Assembly: GCA_003161255.1 (NCBI GenBank)
Contig: PMOQ01000034.1
Span: 1 to 64,000, forward strand
Reading direction: 5' to 3'
DNA from: Acidimicrobiaceae bacterium
GTDB lineage: Bacteria; Actinomycetota; Acidimicrobiia; Acidimicrobiales; RAAP-2
DNA length: 64,000 bases
Shown: piece after piece, positions 1 to 7,411 of the stretch
How the letters are laid out: each line of letters opens with the position of its first letter
Numbering within the stretch: position 1 is the first letter of the stretch
Notes under the pieces: model-generated
The model's database searches: none
Told to the model about the DNA's origin: nothing
What the model saw: the letters and a program-made list of their open reading frames with translations, nothing else
Made by a program: the position numbers and the translations under genes

Positions 1-575
1 AGAGCTTCACCCTCACCGTCGACGAGGCACCCTCGATCACGAGCGGGGGTCATGCCACGTTCACCGTCGGGAGCAATGGCTCGTTCACGGTCACCACCGG
101 GCATTCCTTCCCGGCGTCCCCGGCCCTCTCCGACGGTGGGGCGACGCTGCCGACCGGCGTCACCTTCACCGACAACGGGAACGGGACGGCCACGTTGGCG
201 GGGACCCCCGCGACAGGGACCGGCGGCACCTACTCCTTCACCATCACCGCGGCCAACGGGGTGACCCCTGACGCCACACAGAGCTTCACCCTCACCGTCG
301 ACGAGGCCCCGGGCATCACGAGTGCGGCCAAGGCTGACGCCGCAGTCGACCAGCCACTCACCTTCACCGTCACGACCAGCGGCTTTCCCGCACCGTCGCT
401 CTCTGAGGGCGGGGCCACGCTGCCCACCGGGATCACCTTCACCGACAACGGTAACGGGACGGCCACCTTGTCGGGGACCCCCGCTGCGGGCACCGCCGGG
501 GTCTACCCCTTCACGATCACCGCGACAAATAGCACCGCGCCCCACGCCGCCGAGGCGTTCACCCTCACCGTGTAC
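1..575 (+). repeat. Tandem Ig-like domain repeat, period 273-279 nt
   Basis: Bases 1-28 reappear almost unchanged at 280-307, and the segment around 161 reappears around 434. Adjacent Ig units are therefore duplicated at the DNA level with a small length difference. The copies are in frame (91-93 codons). Confidence 0.75.
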
Positions 576-1592
576 GACAAGCTCACGGCCCTGGCGGGCC
601 CGTTCCCCCCTGGCACAACCGGCGTCCCCTATACGGGACAGCTGCAGGCGGTCGGGGGTAAGGCCCCCTATAGCTGGTCGCTCGGCGCGGGACCGCTGCC
701 GGCAGGGCTCTCGCTTGACGCCAGCACGGGGGTGGTGGCGGGCACACCGACGGCCGGTGGCACCTTCCTGGTGACCTTCACGGTGACCGACATCCGGGGG
801 GTGACCGCAAGCGTGTCGGTCACCATCAGAGTCTTTCCTCCAGGCCTCCGGCTGGCAGGTGCCGACGGCGGTGTGTTCGCCCTCGGCGGTGCCGCGTTCT
901 TCGGCTCGCTCGCCGGGTCGCCTCTCGCAAAGCCCATCGTCGGTATGGCACCGACGCCTGACGGGCTCGGCTACTGGCTGGTGGCCGCCGACGGCGGTGT
1001 CTTCGGCTTCGGGGATGCCTCTTACCTGGGCTCTCTCCCGGGGGTTGGCGTGCACACCAGCGCCATCGTGGGCATGGCCCCTACCCCGGACGGAGACGGG
1101 TACTGGCTGGTCGGCTCCGACGGCGGGGTGTACGCCTTCGGCGACGCCCGCTTTGCCGGATCGCTCCCGGGACTGGGTGTGCATGTCGGTGACGTTGTCG
1201 GCATCGCCGTCACCGCCGATGGCGGCGGGTATTGGCTGGTGGGCAGCGACGGCGGCGCGTACGCCTTCGGTGACGCCAGCTTCCACGGCTCAATGGGCGG
1301 GCGGCATCTCAACTTGCCCATGGTGGGCATCGTCGCCACCGCCGACGGTATGGGCTATTGGCTGGTGGCCGCCGACGGGGGGGTGTTCGCCTTCGGCGAT
1401 GCCCCGTTCCTGGGCTCGGCCGGCGGCACTAACCTGACCGGTGTGGCCGGCATCGTGCCCACGCCCGACGGGGCTGGTTACTGGCTCTTCTCGGCAGCCG
1501 GATTAGTTCAGAGCTATGGCGACGCCCCGTCCGAGCCAGGTCTGAGCGGACCACTGGCGGCACCGATCGTCGGCGGTACTCCCAACGACTGA
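1..1592 (+). CDS. C-terminal part of a secreted Ig-repeat / 43-residue-repeat surface protein (5'-truncated by window)
   Basis: The frame is open from base 3, so the start and any signal peptide lie upstream of the window. About 529 residues are visible. First come two near-identical Ig-like units of about 92 residues (motifs LPTGVTFTDNGNGTATL and SFTLTVDEAP). A third putative-Ig (He_PIG-like) domain follows at about 580-840, with the motif LPAGLSLDASTGVVAGTP. The remainder is five to six copies of a 43-residue repeat with core GYWLVAADGGVFAFGDA. No transmembrane segment, sortase motif or catalytic motif is visible. Such Ig plus repeat architectures are typical of extracellular or cell-envelope proteins of actinobacteria. 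An adhesive or structural role is inference. The same 43-residue repeat recurs in the B12-locus protein at 19882-21810. Confidence 0.8.
   Translation, partial: SFTLTVDEAPSITSGGHATFTVGSNGSFTVTTGHSFPASPALSDGGATLPTGVTFTDNGNGTATLAGTPATGTGGTYSFTITAANGVTPDATQSFTLTVDEAPGITSAAKADAAVDQPLTFTVTTSGFPAPSLSEGGATLPTGITFTDNGNGTATLSGTPAAGTAGVYPFTITATNSTAPHAAEAFTLTVYDKLTALAGPFPPGTTGVPYTGQLQAVGGKAPYSWSLGAGPLPAGLSLDASTGVVAGTPTAGGTFLVTFTVTDIRGVTASVSVTIRVFPPGLRLAGADGGVFALGGAAFFGSLAGSPLAKPIVGMAPTPDGLGYWLVAADGGVFGFGDASYLGSLPGVGVHTSAIVGMAPTPDGDGYWLVGSDGGVYAFGDARFAGSLPGLGVHVGDVVGIAVTADGGGYWLVGSDGGAYAFGDASFHGSMGGRHLNLPMVGIVATADGMGYWLVAADGGVFAFGDAPFLGSAGGTNLTGVAGIVPTPDGAGYWLFSAAGLVQSYGDAPSEPGLSGPLAAPIVGGTPND
850..1580 (+). 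repeat. 43-residue (129-nt) coding repeats
   Basis: Copies of the segment beginning YWLV start near 972, 1101 and 1230, exactly 129 nt apart, with more divergent units on both sides. Each unit has an ADGG or SDGG turn, an aromatic-Gly-Asp motif (FAFGDA) and a (V/I)VG(M/I) strand. The regular beta-rich pattern suggests a propeller or solenoid fold. Confidence 0.7.
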
Positions 1593-1600
1593 TGGGAGGC

Positions 1601-2275
1601 TCAGCCTTCCTTGTCAATGGCGGTGAGGGCCTGGGCGAACACCGCGGTGAGCCACTGGTCGACTCGGCAATCCAGCACCAGGTGGACGCGCTGGCGACCC
1701 GAGCCGTTTGACGCGGAGTGGGGTTTACGCAAGTCGAGGTACCAGCACTCCCCGAGCGCCATGGTCACCGGTGAGCCTCCCAGCTCGAAGGTTACCTCTG
1801 GGTCACTGACAACGGGGACGTGGAGCCGGACGGTCCCGGCATCGAAGCCCAATCCTTCGTCGCTGTGCGGGTGGAGGACCGAGCCCGGCCCGAGCGAAAG
1901 AAAGCGGGCGATCAGCACCGGGCACTGCAGGCTAGCTATCGCCTTGGCCACGATCGGGCAGCCGTCAAGGACCGGTGTGTCGGCGACGGGCTGGGTGCCA
2001 GTTGGGTCGGGGTAGATGCGGCCTGCGTCGCCCCCAGGCCCGCGGAGGGTCACGCCCGACCACTCTCCCTCGTGGATCACCTTGTTGAAGTGGGGGATCC
2101 AGGAAGCCGGCGACACCTCGGCTATCTCGGCCGCTATCGCGTCGGCGTCGAACCGGAGGCCCAGCCGAAGGCGGTCTGGCACCGACAGCGAAGCGACGTC
2201 CGTCATGGCGTCAGCGGGGGTCACCGGGAGCGCACGTTGTAGCGCCCGGGTTCGATTCGTGTGCCGACGACTCAT
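1601..2275 (-). CDS. Aspartyl/asparaginyl beta-hydroxylase-like dioxygenase
   Basis: This is a 224-residue protein with the signature of the Asp/Arg hydroxylase (double-stranded beta-helix, Fe(II)/2-oxoglutarate) fold. It has an N-terminal WIPHFN segment, a central HPHSDEG metal-binding-like motif, then RLHVPVV, and a late conserved segment WYLDLRKPHSASN followed by RVHLVLD. The H-x-D pair and the distal His are the expected iron ligands. The substrate is unknown. Members of the family act on peptides or in natural-product pathways. The first Met is followed by a basic stretch with no family similarity, and Met24 (about 2206) is a plausible alternative start. It faces the end of the repeat protein tail to tail and reads toward it. 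Its upstream region contains the palindrome at 2356-2369. Confidence 0.65.
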   Translation of the reverse strand: MSRRHTNRTRALQRALPVTPADAMTDVASLSVPDRLRLGLRFDADAIAAEIAEVSPASWIPHFNKVIHEGEWSGVTLRGPGGDAGRIYPDPTGTQPVADTPVLDGCPIVAKAIASLQCPVLIARFLSLGPGSVLHPHSDEGLGFDAGTVRLHVPVVSDPEVTFELGGSPVTMALGECWYLDLRKPHSASNGSGRQRVHLVLDCRVDQWLTAVFAQALTAIDKEG

Positions 2276-2355
2276 CCATAGTACGAACCTGGCGCAGCGC
2301 GAACCCGCACCGCGCCAAGCATACGGTCGTCCTCCCCTCCGGCATCGCCTTCAAT

Positions 2356-2369
2356 CTACCGCTAGGTAG
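2356..2369. promoter_or_regulatory. Operator-like inverted repeat upstream of the beta-hydroxylase-like gene
   Basis: CTACC-gcta-GGTAG is a perfect 5-bp inverted repeat with a 4-nt centre, lying about 80 nt upstream of the start at 2275 in a 230-nt non-coding gap. It could be a repressor site or a small hairpin. No regulator gene lies next to it. Confidence 0.3.
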
Positions 2370-2544
2370 CTCGCTCGACTCGGCCTCGGGCCCTGGGGAG
2401 TGAACAGCGAGCATCAACCGGCGCGAGAATGTGGGTCCCCAAAAATTGGATGGCGGCCAGGGGGCCCCTCGGGTGAGCTTATCCCTCGGACACCCCTGTG
2501 GTGGACTCAACTCCCGACCAGTTCTTCTTCCGGCCGCGGTAGCC

Positions 2545-3643
2545 TCAGCTGGCGGCCGGAAGTCTGATGCGACCCAACCTCTTCGGATTGACATACCCAT
2601 TGTCCACATACCAACGAGCCGAGTCCGAAATAGCGACGTATGCCGGACGAGGGGAGTAGTTGAGCTCTTCGCGAGCCCTCTGATCGTTGAACATCATGTT
2701 GGTGGTCGACATGCGTCGCTGCCTCAAGCGCCACGCTGGGCTCGCGCCCGAGGATTCGACCCTCCACCAGTTGTGAGAGGACACCCACACTGAGCGCGAC
2801 TGTTCGAGGAACCTGCAGTGTCGGAGCCGGCAAGTTCGTACAGTCCGCCAACACCCCAAGGAATTCGCCCATCTTTAGGTTTTCGCCTCCGACGATGTAA
2901 CTCCGTCCGATGCGACCGCATTCGAGTGCTAAGAGATGCCCGGTTGCCAGATCGTCGACGTGGACCACGTTCAGAGTGGTGTCGACGAACGCCGGGATTC
3001 GGCCATTGAGGAAATCGAGAACAAGCTTTCCGGTTGGCGTTGGACGCCTGTCGCCGGGGCCGAGCGGAAACGTCGGGAGGACGAGGGAAACCGGTACCCC
3101 TTGCGCCGCTGCTCGCAAAACCTCGTGCTCGGCCACGTACTTGGTCCTCTTATACGGTCCGAACAGATGGGCCACATCGGCGTAATTCGTTTCGTCTGCA
3201 GCCTGACCTCGGGCGGCACCATCAAGTCCGAGCACTCCGACGGTGCTCGTGTAGATCACGCGCTCACACGCACCCCGGCGGGCCGCCTCGAGCACATTGA
3301 GCACGCCGCCGACGTTGACGTCGTAGAAGTCCTTGGGTCGCCGCGCCCAGAACCGGTACAGAGCGGCCAGATGGAAGATAAAGCGAGCACCAGCACAAGC
3401 GGCAATGACTGCGTCGGCATCGCGCACGTCGAGAGAGATTCGCTCAACGTCGAGTCTGTCAAGGTTTCGTTCGTCTCCTTGTGGTTCAACGAGTGCGACC
3501 ACATGGGCACCCCGATCGAGCAGGGCACGCACCACCGCCGAACCGATGAATCCCGCCGCTCCCGAGACGACCGTGCGATCGCCCGGTGTGATACGTAGAT
3601 CAGATTTCACGGCGCGATCCGGCTGCGCCGAGTGGCTTGTCAC
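2545..3643 (-). CDS. HpnA-like NAD-dependent sugar epimerase/reductase with an apparent frameshift
   Basis: This is an extended short-chain dehydrogenase. The NAD-binding motif GAAGFIGS is at residues 28-35, FHLAALYRFWARRP at about 90-103, and the catalytic Y164-x3-K168 in YKRTK. The FHLAALYRFWA and GREPSVAL segments resemble hopanoid-associated epimerase HpnA. The frame continues to a stop at 2507, but after EAAT (about residue 310, near base 2713) its sequence becomes meaningless. The expected family C-terminus (MSTTNMMF, then AREELNYSPRPA, then WYVDNGYV) is found in the next frame, ending at 2545. A 1-base insertion or 2-base deletion near 2713 therefore splits the conserved domain, giving about 366 residues when repaired. 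The ATG overlaps the stop of the upstream aminotransferase gene (ATGA, 4 nt). It could be a sequencing error or a true pseudogene. Confidence 0.7.
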
Positions 3644-5052
3644 GATATTGGGCTCGGGGCACCGAGGTCACCATGAGACCCATCATTGAGTAGGGGATTG
3701 GACCCGTTCCCATTTCCGTTGATGAAGTGCGCCTCGTAGGGCGACGTGGGGCGGAGTTTGCCAGTCCCCCGTAGGGCACCCTTAGCCATGGTCCGTCCGA
3801 ACTCGAAAAGGAGTCCCGAACCACTGTGCGCATCGCGCAGAACATCGTCGAGTGCATCGATGAAATAGTCGACCTCCTCCTGACCGAAGATGAGGGGAGG
3901 AAGCAGCTTGATGATGTTGACGTTGTCGGCTGCCACCTGGGTCAAGATGCGATGGCGGTGGAAGAGGGGTACCACCATCATCTGGGAGAAAATGGCCGGA
4001 CGAACCCGCTCGAGCGCGTTGAAACGTCGTCGGAGCGCCTTGGATTGCGGGGGACCGAACTGCAGGCCGATCATGAGCCCTCTTCCCCTGACCCCGTGGA
4101 ACATCTCGTAGCGCTCAAGAAGGGGAGCAAGGCCTGTTTGGAAGGCCACACCCATGAGGCGTGCCCGGTCGATGATGTTCTCGTCGTCGAAGGTGGCCAA
4201 CGTGGCGAGTCCGGCCACCATCGCCAACTGGTTCCGACCGAAGGTAGTGGAGTGCTTCATCGCTTTTTCGAGTGAGCTGAACACCGAGGAGAACACCCGA
4301 TCCGTGGTCAACATGGCTCCGACCGGTACGTAGCCTCCGGACAGTGCCTTGGAGATCGTGATGATGTCCGGCTTGAGGTCCCAATGCTCGAAGCAGAAGA
4401 ACTTGCCAGTCCGCCCGAGCCCCGTCTGCACCTCGTCGAGCACGAGCAATGTCTTGTACTTTCGGCAGAGCTCTTGCACCTCGTTCCAATACTCGAGGGT
4501 CGCCGTATATACACCTTTTCCCTGAATTGGCTCGACGATGAACGCTGCGACATCACCAGGCTCGAGCTCCCGGCGAAGCGTCGCGATGTCGCCGAAAGGC
4601 ACAGGGTGACACCCTGGGAGCAGCTGGCCGAACCCTTCGCGGAACTCCTCACCTCCGTTCAGCGAGAGTGCCCCGGTGCTGAGTCCATGAAAGGCATGGT
4701 CGGCGAAGAGGATTCTCGGTCGGCCAGTGGCCTGTCGGGCAAACTTGAAGGCCGACTCAATGGCCTCGGCGCCTGAGTTACAGAAGAAGACGCGTTCGAT
4801 CTCCTCCGCACAGCGAGCAAGCAGCTGCTCGGCCAGCAGACCAGGCAGGAGCGAGCAATCCATTTGAACCATATTTGGAAGATCGAGATCGATCGCCTGA
4901 TGCAGCGCCGCTTTGAGGGCCGGGTGGCTACGACCGAGTGCGTACACGCCGAATCCGGAGAGGAGGTCAAGATACCGTTCACCATCTGCATCGAAGAGGT
5001 AGGACCCGTCTCCCCGGACGTAAAACCGGTCGAAGCCGATGGTTTTGAGCAC
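3640..5052 (-). CDS. Class-III PLP aminotransferase (HpnO/acetylornithine-aminotransferase-like), N-terminus uncertain
   Basis: This is a fold-type-I PLP enzyme. FFCNSGAEAIESAFK binds cofactor phosphate, FHGLSTGALS is the substrate loop, LLVLDEVQTGLGRTG contains the Asp that pairs with the pyridine nitrogen, and ITISKALSGGYVPVGA contains the Schiff-base Lys. The partner epimerase gene overlaps it by 4 nt. This pairing resembles hopanoid side-chain modification genes (aminobacteriohopanetriol-type), which is inference from context. The GTG at 5052 gives 470 residues, but family-like sequence (HGENFALHDKHLNHQLARV) continues in frame upstream to about 5130 without any ATG, GTG or TTG. A purine-rich AGGAG lies near 5147-5151 and an out-of-frame ATG at 5132, so the true start is probably upstream behind a frameshift. 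The C-terminal 40 residues are low-complexity (NGNGNGSN). Confidence 0.75.
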   Translation of the reverse strand: MLKTIGFDRFYVRGDGSYLFDADGERYLDLLSGFGVYALGRSHPALKAALHQAIDLDLPNMVQMDCSLLPGLLAEQLLARCAEEIERVFFCNSGAEAIESAFKFARQATGRPRILFADHAFHGLSTGALSLNGGEEFREGFGQLLPGCHPVPFGDIATLRRELEPGDVAAFIVEPIQGKGVYTATLEYWNEVQELCRKYKTLLVLDEVQTGLGRTGKFFCFEHWDLKPDIITISKALSGGYVPVGAMLTTDRVFSSVFSSLEKAMKHSTTFGRNQLAMVAGLATLATFDDENIIDRARLMGVAFQTGLAPLLERYEMFHGVRGRGLMIGLQFGPPQSKALRRRFNALERVRPAIFSQMMVVPLFHRHRILTQVAADNVNIIKLLPPLIFGQEEVDYFIDALDDVLRDAHSGSGLLFEFGRTMAKGALRGTGKLRPTSPYEAHFINGNGNGSNPLLNDGSHGDLGAPSPIS

Positions 5053-5132
5053 CCGTGCCAGCTGGTGGTTCAGGTGCTTATCATGTAGAGCGAAATTCTC
5101 ACCATGACGCGCACGAAGCGTGTCGGCAACAT

Positions 5133-5470
5133 CGAACGGCGTATCACTCCTTGTGAATTCAACACCTGGGGAAAACCACGGTAATAGCGAGGGACTGTAC
5201 TGTCAGACGCGCCGATCTCTCGAACTGACCCATCCGACTAAACGATCGTTTGACAGCGCGGCCGCCAGCTGGGCTGGGACACCCGGGTTCACTCTTCCGT
5301 GCGCAACGGCAAGGGCCGGAATGGCCGGAGCCTTCTGGCTTGCACCTCAGCTCGACGGGGTGCCGATGGTTGCGGTGACGATGCCGACAACACGGAGGCT
5401 GGCAAGGGGCCGCGACAAACGGCAGACCGAGTCGCATAGGTTCGAGTCACACGCCCACGGTCCGATCGGG
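5133..5470. other. Intergenic upstream region of the aminotransferase-epimerase operon
   Basis: No convincing gene is seen in this stretch. It contains an AGGAG-like ribosome-binding site near 5147 on the minus strand and the palindrome at 5240-5251, consistent with a regulated promoter for the minus-strand operon. Confidence 0.4.
5240..5251. promoter_or_regulatory. Perfect 12-bp palindrome AAACGATCGTTT (operator candidate)
   Basis: AAACGATCGTTT is its own reverse complement and stands in an AT-rich island of an otherwise GC-rich gap, about 100 nt upstream of the likely start of the aminotransferase gene. Length, symmetry and position are typical of a TetR-family operator. No regulator gene is adjacent. 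Confidence 0.45.
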
Positions 5471-6544
5471 TCACACCCGCGCCGGCAACGAGTAGCGTCG
5501 GAAGAACTGCCACATCGCCTCGTTCGCGTTGACCAGGATGATCCCCTCGCCGACGCCTGCGAGTATCCAGTTCTTCGCCGGCCCCATATTGAGCGGGCTG
5601 CCCGGCCACACGTGCCCTGATCCGGTAAACCGCCACAGGGCGACCTCGGAACCGGATCGGCAATGTATGTACGTCACCGGCGTGGCAGTCTCGCCGGCCG
5701 AGATTGAGTCAGCAGCGCCCACGATGGTCCGTCCGTCGTGAGGTCTTGTCCCACAACCGTCGGCCTTCACCCACTGGTCGATGCCCTGCATCACCGACAG
5801 CCGGAGGCGGGGCTTTTTGTTCGCAACTCCATTCCACTTGGCGATCGGATCGTTGAGGCTGTGGAATTCCATGGTAGGCACCGCCCGGGACGGGTGGATG
5901 GTCGGCAGCTCGACCTGGCCGGAGACCGATGAGACGGCGGCGACACGTGAGGAAGCTTCGGCCGCCATGGCGTAGGCCATCATCCCGCCGTTGGATATCC
6001 CGGTTACGTAGACCCGGCGAAGGTCAACGAGGGTGTGCGTCGCGACGCTGCGGATCACGTCCAACAAGAAGCCGACATCGTTGATGTGCTTGGTCACCGG
6101 CAGGCCGCAGCACTGTCCGGCGTTCCAGCCGTACTGGGCCTGCTTGGCCACCGGATCGGGGGTGAGCACGGTGGAGATCCTCGTGCCGTCGGGGTAGGCC
6201 ACCAGGTACCCGTTCTTATCGGATGAGGGATCCATGTCCGAGGTGATCTCTTCTAAGAGGGCGTTCTGGGTCGCACCGTGGAGGTTGAGGACCAGCGGGA
6301 GTGGCCTGCCGCTGGCCGCGGCCGGGGGGACATGCAACCGGTAGTCGCGCTCCCTTCCTCCGAACGTGAGAGAGAAGACGTAGGCGCCGCTCATAGGGGC
6401 CAATCGAGAAGGCGTGGTCGTCGTGGTGGTGGCAGTGGTTGCCCCGTCCGTCGTCCCTGGGCTGACCAGGAGAGTCCCGCACAGGGCCATCAAGGCGGCA
6501 ACCAGAGGAATGGCCCGGATTCGGCGTCGGGACTCGTGGACCAT
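5471..6544 (-). CDS. Secreted poly(3-hydroxybutyrate) depolymerase-type alpha/beta-hydrolase (LpqC-like esterase)
   Basis: The 357-residue protein starts with a signal peptide (hydrophobic stretch at residues 11-30), then a Thr-rich linker (TTATTTTTT), then a CE1/PHB-depolymerase domain. LVLNLHG forms the oxyanion region. The nucleophile is Ser184 in GISNGG, the acid is probably Asp232 (FHSLNDP), and the base is His311 (GSGHVWPG). Paired cysteines occur at CC and at HCRSGSE. Proteins of this family hydrolyse short-chain polyesters or feruloyl/acetyl esters outside the cell. The exact substrate cannot be read from the sequence. It is a single gene, separated by more than 300 nt from both neighbours. 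Confidence 0.8.
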   Translation of the reverse strand: MVHESRRRIRAIPLVAALMALCGTLLVSPGTTDGATTATTTTTTPSRLAPMSGAYVFSLTFGGRERDYRLHVPPAAASGRPLPLVLNLHGATQNALLEEITSDMDPSSDKNGYLVAYPDGTRISTVLTPDPVAKQAQYGWNAGQCCGLPVTKHINDVGFLLDVIRSVATHTLVDLRRVYVTGISNGGMMAYAMAAEASSRVAAVSSVSGQVELPTIHPSRAVPTMEFHSLNDPIAKWNGVANKKPRLRLSVMQGIDQWVKADGCGTRPHDGRTIVGAADSISAGETATPVTYIHCRSGSEVALWRFTGSGHVWPGSPLNMGPAKNWILAGVGEGIILVNANEAMWQFFRRYSLPARV

Positions 6545-6864
6545 CGGATAGCTCCGTTCGTGGTGCTCGGTTCGAGGGGCCGCAAGTATGCCAGGCCGGC
6601 GAAAGTCCGACCTCGCTTTGGCGGCCGCCCAGCTGGAACAGTCAGCCTGGTTGCCAGTCCACTGACTTGCCCTCGACCCAGGCGTGGCCGGTGATCCGTC
6701 AGGCGGTCACCGCCCAGCTCCGGCACGTGTTCGGGTTTGACGTCGGCTGGACTCGGGGGTTTGGCCGCCAGATATCCAAAGGAGGTCTCCGCAACGAGCT
6801 ATTCCCCCGGCCGGTAGGTTGCCGGGGAATCTTCTAACCGGTAATCACGCAAGGAGGGACGCCG
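6545..6864. other. Divergent intergenic region between esterase and mscL
   Basis: No gene is visible. It must hold the promoters for the minus-strand esterase and plus-strand mscL. It contains the hairpin at 6801-6830 and the strong AAGGAGG-like Shine-Dalgarno of mscL (about 6850-6857). Confidence 0.4.
6801..6830 (+). promoter_or_regulatory. Stem-loop in the mscL leader
   Basis: ATTCCCCcGGC pairs with GCCGGGGAAT (10 bp with one bulged C), 35 nt upstream of the mscL start. There is no T-tract, so it is not a classical terminator. It could affect translation or mRNA stability. Confidence 0.35.
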
Positions 6865-7281
6865 ATGCTCAAGGGTTTCAAGAACTTCCTGATGCAGGGT
6901 GAATTGATTGTCATTGCTGTCGGCCTGGTCGTCGCTCTGGCGTTCAGCACGCTTATCAAGGCATTCACCGACAACATCATCACACCGCTCGTCAACGCAG
7001 TCGGCGGGGGATCGGCCGGAAACGGGCTTGGTTGGACGATCAACGGAGAACGGATCGATGTTGGTGCATTCATTTCGGCCATCGTCTACTTCGTCATCTT
7101 CATGGCCACCATTTATCTCGTCCTCGTGATGCCATACCGGGCGTACATGAAGAGGAGGGGCACGACGGTCTTCGGCGATCCGGCGCCGACCCAAATCTGC
7201 CCACACTGTCTGTCCGATGATCTCCCAGCCGCTGCGACCAAGTGCAAGTACTGCGCCAGCGAGATAGCGACCATCAACTGA
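6865..7281 (+). CDS. mscL: Large-conductance mechanosensitive channel with C-terminal zinc ribbon
   Basis: The 138-residue protein has the MscL start MLKGFKNFLMQG, a first membrane helix (residues 14-33, pore lining) ending in the conserved ALAFSTLIKAF(T)DNIITPL segment, a periplasmic loop, and a second helix (about 69-90). After the short linker the usual cytoplasmic helix is replaced by a CPHC-x11-CKYC zinc ribbon (Cys112, 115, 127, 130). MscL opens under osmotic down-shock to release solutes. The zinc ribbon is an uncommon addition that could mediate assembly or redox/metal sensing. A strong AAGGAGG precedes the ATG. Confidence 0.9.
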   Translation: MLKGFKNFLMQGELIVIAVGLVVALAFSTLIKAFTDNIITPLVNAVGGGSAGNGLGWTINGERIDVGAFISAIVYFVIFMATIYLVLVMPYRAYMKRRGTTVFGDPAPTQICPHCLSDDLPAAATKCKYCASEIATIN

Positions 7282-7399
7282 ACGATCACGATGTGTGAGG
7301 ATCCCGCATCGTTTCGGACGCGGTCTTACTACGCACCGAGTGGCACGGTGGGACTGCACATGTGTCGGACTTGGCGGGAAGCGGCCGGAGAAGTACCGC

Positions 7400-7405
7400 T
7401 AATCT
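7400..7405 (+). promoter_or_regulatory. -10 box TAATCT, leaderless start of the MFS gene
   Basis: TAATCT ends 6 nt before the GTG at 7412 and no Shine-Dalgarno is present, so transcription and translation probably begin at the same base. Confidence 0.45.
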
Positions 7406-7411
7406 TTCGAG

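Noticed and set aside
850-1580. CRISPR-like regular repeats
   Set aside because: The 129-nt periodicity is in frame, encodes a conserved 43-residue unit and has no unique spacers.
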